A stretch of 5,645 nt of DNA from an uncultured Eubacterium sp. (GTDB taxonomy: Bacteria; Bacillota; Clostridia; Peptostreptococcales; Anaerovoracaceae), in NCBI GenBank assembly GCA_947367725.1, contig CANBFZ010000136.1:1-5645 (forward strand). Reading direction: 5' to 3'. Positions 1-5,290 of the stretch are shown in pieces (position 1 is the first letter of the stretch; each line of letters starts with the position of its first letter). The notes beneath the pieces are model-generated. The model saw only the letters and a list, made by a program, of their open reading frames with translations, searched no databases and was not told the origin of the DNA. Made by a program: the position numbers and the translations under genes.

Positions 1-1003
1 TGTTTACAATATCCCGCAAAATCGATGCCGCCGCGGGGATAACCCCTGATGCGCCGCCGATGATCGCAAGCTCACCCAGCGTGTCAGAAACATATCTAAC
101 TGCCTTATTTTTTCCTTCTACACTGTAAAGCAAATGCTCCGCAGGAAGTCTTTCAAGACCAACAGACAGATGCAGCTGTCCATCTTTTCTGACGGTCTTT
201 CCGACCAGCTTATATTTCATTCCTGCTGCGGCTGCACGTGCAATATCTGCTGCAGAAAGCTCTGTAATGCCGCTGACCCGGATATCCGCCAGTGTTTTCT
301 GCTGCCCCATAAGTACATTGGTTAAAATCAGCAGCTTTCCAGCAGTGTCCCAGCCCTCTACATCCAAAGTCGGATTGGTTTCAGCGATGCCGCATTCCTG
401 CGCGATTTTCAGTGCCTCCGCGTATTCGCAGTGATAGTCTTCCATATATTTCAAAATAAAGTTGGTCGTACCGTTGAGCACACCCTCAATGGAAGTGATG
501 CTGCTGCCCGCTAAATCCATCACACCGCCGTTGACAGAAGGCAGCGCACCGCCGGTGGTGCAGCCAATCCCAAGTTGTACGCCGCAAGATTTTGCCAGTG
601 CCGCCAGTTTGTGATATGCCAACATGACGGGTCCTTTATCAGAAATCACCACATGCTTTCCCGCGCTTAACAGACGTTCTGCATAACCAAGTCCAGGCTG
701 TCCGGTTTCTTTGTTGGTCGGCGTCATGATCACTGCCAGATCAATGGCAGGGTCAGCTTCCATATCTGCTGCGGTAAGCGTCTGGCTGCCGCCGGCAAAT
801 TGGGTGATATCTTTTTCATGCGCTGTAAATGCTGCCAACGCCGCCAGATCGATTCCGTCCCCATCATAAATGCCGCCGTTATAGTCAATGATGTAATTTA
901 CGGTAACAACAAGTCCCTCTGTTTCCAGAAGTTCCTTCTGCATCTCCAACAGCCGGATCAGTGCCTTGCCAACGCCGCCGTATCCAATGATTCCTATTTT
1001 CAA
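1..1003 (-). CDS. Homoserine dehydrogenase-like NAD(P)-dependent oxidoreductase, C-terminus cut off by window edge
   Basis: The reading frame is open from a TTG start at 1003 to the left edge: 334 codons with no stop. Residues 1-14 (MKIGIIGYGGVG...) form a Rossmann nucleotide-binding loop. The family's catalytic landmarks follow: SDKGPV at 121-126 with K123, the EGVLNGTTNFIL segment at 173-184, and DVEGWDTAGKLLIL at 214-227 with D219 and K223 as the presumed proton-transfer pair. The visible end, IGGASGVIPAAASILRD, matches the region where the catalytic part of the family closes, so only a short tail or an ACT domain would be missing. Homoserine dehydrogenases interconvert L-aspartate-4-semialdehyde and L-homoserine in the cytoplasm. 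It is the third gene of an operon with an aminotransferase and a deacylase, 15 bases after the deacylase stop. That company, and changes in usually conserved stretches (GIAETNPT where GYAE.DPT is usual), suggest a catabolic paralogue rather than the biosynthetic enzyme. Family is firm; exact substrate is not. Confidence 0.88.
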   Translation of the reverse strand, partial: MKIGIIGYGGVGKALIRLLEMQKELLETEGLVVTVNYIIDYNGGIYDGDGIDLAALAAFTAHEKDITQFAGGSQTLTAADMEADPAIDLAVIMTPTNKETGQPGLGYAERLLSAGKHVVISDKGPVMLAYHKLAALAKSCGVQLGIGCTTGGALPSVNGGVMDLAGSSITSIEGVLNGTTNFILKYMEDYHCEYAEALKIAQECGIAETNPTLDVEGWDTAGKLLILTNVLMGQQKTLADIRVSGITELSAADIARAAAAGMKYKLVGKTVRKDGQLHLSVGLERLPAEHLLYSVEGKNKAVRYVSDTLGELAIIGGASGVIPAAASILRDIVN

Positions 1004-1012
1004 AATTTGTTT

Positions 1013-1020
1013 CCTCCTTT
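1013..1020 (-). promoter_or_regulatory. Ribosome binding site that fixes the TTG start of the homoserine dehydrogenase-like gene
   Basis: On the minus strand the sequence reads AAAGGAGG, then 9 bases, then TTG AAA ATA GGA. No ATG lies near by in frame, and the Rossmann motif begins only a few codons later, so TTG is the only sensible start. The site overlaps the stop codon of the upstream deacylase gene (1019-1021), which suggests coupled translation. Confidence 0.85.
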
Positions 1021-1996
1021 AAATGACGCCGATTGCCATGAGATTGTCACCCTTGCATGCTGCCAAAGTAGACATCACCCACAAAATGACTGCATCTTCT
1101 TCTGCGTAAAATTCGTGGTATACTTCCGTCCCGTGATAATCCGTCAGGCTGGCAAGGTGCTGCCCTTTTACAACTTTTTCTCCCGGCGTCACCAGACATG
1201 TGAAAATGCCATCCTGCGCAGCACACAGTCGGTAGAATTTTCCAATGGCCCGCTGCTTTGCATTGACTTCCGGTGTGCCGCAAAGCATCCCCAGATGCAT
1301 CAGCACATTCTTTGCCCCCTGATAATGGAGCTGCTTGGTTTCTGCCTCAATGAGACCAATGCCTCCAATTTCCGGCTGAATGCTGGGAATGCCAAGTTCA
1401 CAGACTGCTGCATAGAAATTCCCCGCATCTGTAGCGCCAGCGCCGGCTGTTTCTGTATGGGAAACATAGTCCAGTCCATAAACTTCCGCCAGTTTCCTGG
1501 AAATTCTCGTTGTTTCGTCATCGATCTCGTTGATGTGATAAAAGGCGTATGGATACAGCCATTCGATGCTGTCACCGCTGTGCATATCAATATGATAGTC
1601 GGCTTTCGCAGCGATTTCATGTACCAGCATATGACAAAGCCGCTCTGTCATTGTACCGTTGGCATCGCCCGGAAACGTATCATTGAGATTCTTACCGTCA
1701 ATCGGATTGACAAACGGCACCTTTGCCGCAAAGGATGCAAAATTGCACTGGGGCACCCCGATGATCGTGCCACAGAGTTCCTCCGGTGAAAGATCATGAA
1801 ACAGCTGCAGGTTCGCGCCGATGCCTGGATACTCTGTCCCATGCACACCAGAGGTGATGCACAGTACTGGTCCTTCCCCCTCCCCGCAGATCGCATAAAG
1901 TGGAAAATGGGTCTCATGACCAGCGTCATCTCTGACCGTCACGTCCTTGATCCATTTATCGCCTTTTCTGATCTCGTAATGCAATATATTTAACAT
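1019..1996 (-). CDS. M14-family zinc deacylase (succinylglutamate desuccinylase / aspartoacylase type)
   Basis: A 325-residue protein, the usual length for AstE/AspA-type enzymes, which remove an acyl group from the nitrogen of an amino acid using one zinc ion. The first zinc motif is SGVHGTEYPG, with H52 and E55. The third ligand is H139 in DYHIDMHSGD. The catalytic glutamate is E209 in QPEIGG. The segment VPQCNFASFAAKVPFVNPIDG (81-101) followed by LNDTFPG (104-110) is the conserved substrate-side stretch seen as N-P-x-D-G and LNR.FPG-like sequences in the family. The C-terminal third (about 245-325) is a beta-rich domain of the AstE kind. No signal peptide is seen, so it should be cytoplasmic. 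Translation starts at ATG with CTGGAGG 7 bases upstream, and the gene follows the aminotransferase by 20 bases. Known relatives act on N-succinylglutamate, N-acetylaspartate and N-acetyl-2,4-diaminobutyrate (DoeB, ectoine breakdown); the operon context favours an N-acyl amino acid, but which one is not shown by sequence. Confidence 0.9.
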   Translation of the reverse strand: MLNILHYEIRKGDKWIKDVTVRDDAGHETHFPLYAICGEGEGPVLCITSGVHGTEYPGIGANLQLFHDLSPEELCGTIIGVPQCNFASFAAKVPFVNPIDGKNLNDTFPGDANGTMTERLCHMLVHEIAAKADYHIDMHSGDSIEWLYPYAFYHINEIDDETTRISRKLAEVYGLDYVSHTETAGAGATDAGNFYAAVCELGIPSIQPEIGGIGLIEAETKQLHYQGAKNVLMHLGMLCGTPEVNAKQRAIGKFYRLCAAQDGIFTCLVTPGEKVVKGQHLASLTDYHGTEVYHEFYAEEDAVILWVMSTLAACKGDNLMAIGVI

Positions 1997-2016
1997 GGAA
2001 ATTCCTCCAGATCCAA

Positions 2017-3210
2017 TTATTTTTTCAGCAATTTTTCTGTTGCCGCTTTGATTTTTTCCATGGCCTTCTCAATGTTTTCATAAGAATTGGAAAAAGCAAT
2101 GCGCAGATACCCGCTGCCGTACACGCCGAAAGCGGAACCCGGAATCATGGCAACGCCGGCTTCATGCAGATAATACGCTGAAGCTTCTTCGTCGGTTATG
2201 CCAAGTTCTTTAATATTCATAAAGCAATAGAATGCGCCTTTTGGACAATTACAGCTGAGTCCGTCTATGTGATTGATCGATTCATAGACCAGCTTTCTTC
2301 TGCGGTCAAACTGCACCCGCATCTCCTCAATGCAGTCCTGTGGTCCTGCCAGCGCCGCCTCTGCTGCATACTGGGATACAGAAGTGGCACAGGTTACCGT
2401 GTACTGCAGCACACGAATCATCGCGCTGATAAACGCTGGATTTTTAGACGCGGCAAAACCGATTCTCCAGCCTGTCATGGCGTATGCCTTAGAAACCCCG
2501 TTGATGATGATGGTTCGCTCTGCCATGCCCGGCAGAGACGCAATGCTGGTATGGGTACTTTCATCATATAACAATTTTTCATAAATTTCATCAGAAAGAA
2601 CGATTAAATTGTTGTCCTTCGCGATTTTCGCAATTTTTTCCAGGCTTTCTCTGTTGAGAACAGAGCCGGTCGGATTATTTGGCGTATTGACGATGATCAT
2701 CTTTGTTTTCGGAGAAACTAGTTTTTCGATCTCCTCAATCTGTACATTAAAGTCATTTTCTTCCAGCAGCGGATAGGATACAGTCTTTGCGCCTGCCAGT
2801 TCTGCACAGTAAAAATAATGGAGCCAGGACGGATTCGGCACCAGGACTTCATCACCTGGATCCAGCAGCCCAGTCATGGCGATAGAGACCGCCTGGTTTG
2901 CGCCTACCGTAACAATGATATCCTCCATGGACATGGCAAGCCCGTTATCCCGGTTGAACTTGTCTGCGGCTGCCTGACGCAGTCCCTCTGTGCCGTAGTT
3001 GGACGTATAGTACGTATACCCGTCGTCCAGTGCTTTTTTCGCCGCATCCCTGATAAATGCCGGCGTATCAAAGTTCGGGCGACCGATGCCCAGATTGATG
3101 ATTTCTTTCCCTTCCTTTTCCAGCTTACCCGCTGCTTCAAAGACTTTTCTGATGCCGGAGAACGGAATGGTATCCATCTTGGCACTCTGCTTCATTTTAT
3201 TTGTCATCAT
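2017..3210 (-). CDS. Class I/II PLP-dependent aminotransferase (AspC/PatA-like)
   Basis: A 397-residue protein (396 if the second ATG is used), full length for fold-type I aminotransferases. Visible family residues are NTPNNPTG at 175-182 with N179, SDEIY at 206-210 with D207 that pairs with the pyridine nitrogen of PLP, the Schiff-base lysine K241 in VSKAYAMTGWRIG, R249 of the phosphate-binding group, and R370 in YLRIAFS, which holds the substrate carboxylate. YTYYTSNYGTEGLR at 65-78 is the usual substrate-pocket segment. The N-terminal segment reads LGIGRPNFDTP, where G-x-G-E-P-D-F is common in this class; the E-to-R and D-to-N changes may affect specificity. It would move an amino group between an amino acid and a 2-oxo acid (or a semialdehyde) in the cytoplasm. 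It is the first gene of the minus-strand operon, directly behind a sigma-54 promoter, so it is likely inducible and catabolic. The substrate is unknown. Confidence 0.92.
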   Translation of the reverse strand: MMTNKMKQSAKMDTIPFSGIRKVFEAAGKLEKEGKEIINLGIGRPNFDTPAFIRDAAKKALDDGYTYYTSNYGTEGLRQAAADKFNRDNGLAMSMEDIIVTVGANQAVSIAMTGLLDPGDEVLVPNPSWLHYFYCAELAGAKTVSYPLLEENDFNVQIEEIEKLVSPKTKMIIVNTPNNPTGSVLNRESLEKIAKIAKDNNLIVLSDEIYEKLLYDESTHTSIASLPGMAERTIIINGVSKAYAMTGWRIGFAASKNPAFISAMIRVLQYTVTCATSVSQYAAEAALAGPQDCIEEMRVQFDRRRKLVYESINHIDGLSCNCPKGAFYCFMNIKELGITDEEASAYYLHEAGVAMIPGSAFGVYGSGYLRIAFSNSYENIEKAMEKIKAATEKLLKK

Positions 3211-3213
3211 TGA

Positions 3214-3220
3214 CCTCCTT
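3214..3220 (-). promoter_or_regulatory. Ribosome binding site of the aminotransferase gene
   Basis: The minus strand reads AAGGAGG followed by TCA and then two consecutive ATG codons (3210-3208 and 3207-3205). The gap is only 3 bases to the first ATG but 6 to the second. The second ATG is therefore the better-spaced start, although either adds or removes just one residue. Confidence 0.8.
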
Positions 3221-3255
3221 TAAATAAAGTTCTGTATGTGATACCATAGTTCCGC

Positions 3256-3270
3256 GCAAGTTTTGTGCCA
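3256..3270 (-). promoter_or_regulatory. Sigma-54 (-24/-12) promoter of the aminotransferase-deacylase-dehydrogenase operon
   Basis: The minus strand reads TGGCAC-AAAAC-TTGC, an exact match to the core sigma-54 consensus TGGCAC-N5-TTGC with the required 10 bases between GG and GC. Transcription should begin near 3244, giving a leader of about 34 bases before the aminotransferase start. The adjacent divergent gene encodes a sigma-54 activator, which strongly supports function. The promoter is inferred from motif and context, not from transcript data. Confidence 0.88.
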
Positions 3271-3278
3271 ACAAATAA

Positions 3279-3298
3279 GTTGACAATTTTCTGTAAAC
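3279..3298. repeat. Imperfect inverted repeat in the divergent promoter region, candidate operator
   Basis: GTTGACA and TGTAAAC flank a 6-base spacer (ATTTTC) and pair at 6 of 7 positions. The repeat covers the -35 element and most of the spacer of the regulator's promoter, and lies just upstream of the -24 element of the divergent operon (centre near -44 for that promoter). It could serve autoregulation or be an activator site, but a 6/7 match in AT-rich DNA may be chance. Confidence 0.3.
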
Positions 3299-3307
3299 GG
3301 TTATAAT
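3280..3307 (+). promoter_or_regulatory. Sigma-70/SigA-type promoter of the sigma-54 activator gene
   Basis: TTGACA at 3280-3285 and TATAAT at 3302-3307 are both exact consensus hexamers, separated by 16 bases. Transcription should start around 3314, before the chosen ATG at 3342. The promoter sits back to back with the divergent sigma-54 promoter, about 10 bases from its -24 element. Confidence 0.85.
3292..3305 (+). promoter_or_regulatory. Possible cre (CcpA) site over the -10 region of the regulator promoter
   Basis: TGTAAACGGTTATA matches the Gram-positive catabolite-response consensus TGWNANCGNTNWCA at 13 of 14 positions; the C at position 13 is T here. It overlaps the -10 hexamer, where bound CcpA would block transcription. 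If real, sugar availability would lower activator synthesis and so silence the whole locus. The match is degenerate and AT-rich, so confidence is limited. Confidence 0.4.
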
Positions 3308-3326
3308 CGTGGTAACTATGAAATCG

Positions 3327-3333
3327 AAAGGGG
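3327..3333 (+). promoter_or_regulatory. Ribosome binding site that fixes the regulator start
   Basis: AAAGGGG lies 8 bases before ATG at 3342. The longer in-frame alternative, GTG at 3309, falls next to the -10 hexamer and upstream of the expected transcription start, and the ATG at 3318 would leave almost no leader. The start at 3342 is therefore preferred. Confidence 0.75.
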
Positions 3334-3341
3334 TAGTCAGC

Positions 3342-5156
3342 ATGATGAACAAGCATTACAGCTTTATTCAAGAAACTTGTGAAATCGTCTCAGAACTTTT
3401 TAACGTGGTCATTACCACCATCGATAAAGACTATATCAGAACCACAGGCACCGGTCTTTACCGCGCGAAAATCGGCAACAAAGTGGAAAATCCCAATGTA
3501 TTCAAAAGTGTCATCGAGCACAACCAGAAAATTATCATCAACAATCCAAGCAGAGAACCTGCCTGCGCTGCCTGCGAAAACCGGGACAACTGTAAAGAGA
3601 AAGCCGCTGTCTATGCACCGCTTCATGTCAACGGAGAAATCCGCGGCGCCATCGGCTTTATTGCCTTTACCGACGAACAGAAAAATAACGGTCTTTTCAG
3701 CAGCGACATCTTTGTCAGCTTTACGGAGAAGCTTTCCGAGCTGATTTCCAGCCGAATTGAAACCGTAGAGTATGCGGATCAGCTCATGGTCAACCTCAAT
3801 GAAACCCTTGCGATTCTAAACTCTGTCCACGACGGCGTTATCGCGGTAGATGACCAGTCTATGATCTATCGCGTCAATGAGTCTGCCACGCGGAATTTCG
3901 GCATTACAGAACAACTGATCGGCAAACATATCAGCGCAATTCTGCCTGACCAAGTCATTTCTGCCATACAAAAGAGTGCCGCCTATATTGATAACGAAGT
4001 CACCATTCGAGGAGAACAAGGTGATGTCAACGTGCTGCTGACCGCCAAACGGATTGAAAACAACGGAAAAAAGCATGGCACAATACTCAATATGAAGAGC
4101 TTCACAGAAGCCAGCAACATCGCCTCTAAAATCCTCCATGAATCGGATTACAAAGTAGAATTCAGCGACATTGTAGGAGAATCCAAAGCCATCTCGGAAG
4201 TGATCGACTTCTCCCGCAAAATTGCAGGCAGCGACTCTACCGTCCTCATTCGCGGAGAAAGCGGCACTGGGAAAGAACTCTTTGCCAGAGCCATCCACAA
4301 CCAGAGCAGCAGACAGGGCGGACCTTTCGTTGCCATCAACTGCGGCGCCATTCCTGAAACCCTTTTAGAGAGTGAACTCTTCGGCTACGAAGACGGTGCA
4401 TTTACCGGTGCAAAAAAAGGTGGAAAGATTGGAAAATGCCAGCTGGCAAACGGCGGCACTCTGTTTTTGGATGAAGTCGGCGACATTCCCATTTTCCTGC
4501 AAGTCAAATTTCTTCGCATGCTGCAGGAGCGCACCATCGAAAAAGTCGGCGGAAATAAAGCCATTCCCATTGATATCCGCGTCATCGCCGCTACCAACCG
4601 GAATCTGGAAACTATGATGGAAGACGGCGAATTCAGAAGCGATCTTTATTACAGACTCAACGTGATTCCAATTTTTATCCCGCCCCTGCGAGAGCGCAGA
4701 GAAGATATCTTAGTGATATCCCGTCACTTCATGGAAAAATATGCAAAACATCTGCGCAAAAACGTCTATCATATGACGCCGCAAGCCGCTAAAATCCTGA
4801 CAGACTATCCATGGCCAGGCAACATTCGAGAACTGGAAAATACTATAGAATGCGCGCTGAACGTAGAAAGTCAGGAAGTCTTAACGACCTTTAGTATCCC
4901 TGCCCGTATCAAAGCCCCCAAAAATGTGCAGGCAGCCTATTCTGCAGAGCTGGTGCAAGCGGAAACTGCTGCAATGCCAGGGCACAACAGCCAGCCTACA
5001 GATTTAAGAGCCAGCAGACGAAAAGCTGAAGCCGATGAAATCATCAAAGCCCTGGATCAATACGGCTGGGATACCAAAGGCAAAAAACATGCTGCCACAA
5101 GTCTGGGGATCGGGATCGCAACCCTGTATCGCATTCTCAGAGATTATCAAAAATGA
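3342..5156 (+). CDS. Sigma-54-dependent transcriptional activator (sensor, PAS, AAA+, Fis-type HTH)
   Basis: A 604-residue bacterial enhancer-binding protein. Residues 1-145 form a GAF-like sensor region with a cysteine cluster C75-x2-C78-x5-C84. About 150-262 is a PAS-like domain (ILNSVHDGVIAVDDQSMIYRVN...). The AAA+ ATPase spans about 273-505. It carries Walker A GESGTGKE (305-312), the GAFTGA loop that contacts sigma-54 (352-357), Walker B TLFLDE (373-378), the arginine-finger region FRSDLYYRLN (R432, R438) and sensor II WPGNIRELEN (491-500). A linker leads to a Fis-type helix-turn-helix at about 565-604, with AATSLGIGIATLYRIL as the recognition region. There is no response-regulator receiver domain, so it is likely a one-component sensor of a ligand or of redox or metal state. 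It lies between two sigma-54 promoters, one divergent and one downstream, and is almost certainly their activator. Its own promoter is sigma-70 type. The inducer is unknown. Confidence 0.95.
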   Translation: MMNKHYSFIQETCEIVSELFNVVITTIDKDYIRTTGTGLYRAKIGNKVENPNVFKSVIEHNQKIIINNPSREPACAACENRDNCKEKAAVYAPLHVNGEIRGAIGFIAFTDEQKNNGLFSSDIFVSFTEKLSELISSRIETVEYADQLMVNLNETLAILNSVHDGVIAVDDQSMIYRVNESATRNFGITEQLIGKHISAILPDQVISAIQKSAAYIDNEVTIRGEQGDVNVLLTAKRIENNGKKHGTILNMKSFTEASNIASKILHESDYKVEFSDIVGESKAISEVIDFSRKIAGSDSTVLIRGESGTGKELFARAIHNQSSRQGGPFVAINCGAIPETLLESELFGYEDGAFTGAKKGGKIGKCQLANGGTLFLDEVGDIPIFLQVKFLRMLQERTIEKVGGNKAIPIDIRVIAATNRNLETMMEDGEFRSDLYYRLNVIPIFIPPLRERREDILVISRHFMEKYAKHLRKNVYHMTPQAAKILTDYPWPGNIRELENTIECALNVESQEVLTTFSIPARIKAPKNVQAAYSAELVQAETAAMPGHNSQPTDLRASRRKAEADEIIKALDQYGWDTKGKKHAATSLGIGIATLYRILRDYQK

Positions 5157-5187
5157 TAATTATTATCGTTTTTGATAATAATTATCA
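5154..5187. promoter_or_regulatory. Perfect 14-bp inverted repeat made of two Fur-like 7-1-7 boxes
   Basis: The arms TGATAATTATTATC (5154-5167) and GATAATAATTATCA (5174-5187) are exact complements around a GTTTTT spacer. Read as Fur boxes (TGATAAT-N-ATTATCA), 5173-5187 matches 15/15 and 5154-5168 matches 14/15, with centres 19 bases apart. A further half-site ATTATCA lies at 5143-5149 inside the regulator's last codons. The repeat begins at the regulator's TGA stop and is centred about 87 bases upstream of the predicted transporter transcription start, a normal place for an activator enhancer site. As a terminator it is poor: the stem has only two G/C pairs and no T-run follows. The structure is certain; whether Fur, the sigma-54 activator or neither uses it is not. 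Confidence 0.65.
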
Positions 5188-5230
5188 CAAGTTTCGTCTC
5201 TGTCCTCTGCGAATTACGCCAAAATTCATA

Positions 5231-5245
5231 TGGCATATTTTTTGC
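5231..5245 (+). promoter_or_regulatory. Sigma-54 (-24/-12) promoter of the NhaC-family transporter gene
   Basis: TGGCAT-ATTTT-TTGC matches the sigma-54 core with one substitution (TGGCAT for TGGCAC) and exactly 10 bases between GG and GC. Predicted start of transcription is near 5257, a 34-base leader, the same length as predicted for the divergent enzyme operon. The upstream neighbour encodes a sigma-54 activator. Confidence 0.87.
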
Positions 5246-5275
5246 TTTACTATACGGCGTAGAGCAACATAGCAG

Positions 5276-5282
5276 AAAGGAG
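5276..5282 (+). promoter_or_regulatory. Ribosome binding site of the transporter gene
   Basis: AAAGGAG stands 8 bases before ATG at 5291, a standard Gram-positive spacing, and settles the start codon of this partial gene. Confidence 0.8.
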
Positions 5283-5290
5283 ATTAAACT

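Noticed and set aside
800..1789. Long plus-strand open frame of 329 codons opposite the deacylase and dehydrogenase genes
   Set aside because: It lies antisense to two well-supported genes, has no convincing ribosome binding site, gives a cysteine-rich sequence of no recognisable family, and spans the boundary between the two real genes.
3180..3194. Plus-strand TGGCAC followed at sigma-54 spacing
   Set aside because: The -12 half reads TTCA instead of TTGC, so the essential GC is missing, and the site lies inside the aminotransferase coding region.
3309..3341. Longer regulator start at GTG 3309 or ATG 3318
   Set aside because: GTG abuts the -10 hexamer and precedes the likely transcription start; ATG 3318 would be nearly leaderless. 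ATG 3342 has AAAGGGG at 8 bases.
3816..4298. Minus-strand open frame of 160 codons inside the activator gene
   Set aside because: It is opposite the PAS and AAA+ coding sequence, whose motifs are intact in the plus frame; the reverse frame shows no family features.
5154..5187. Inverted repeat as a classical intrinsic terminator of the regulator gene
   Set aside because: The stem is almost entirely A/T, no T-run follows the right arm, and the left arm includes the stop codon; a regulatory binding site explains it better, though some terminator activity cannot be excluded.
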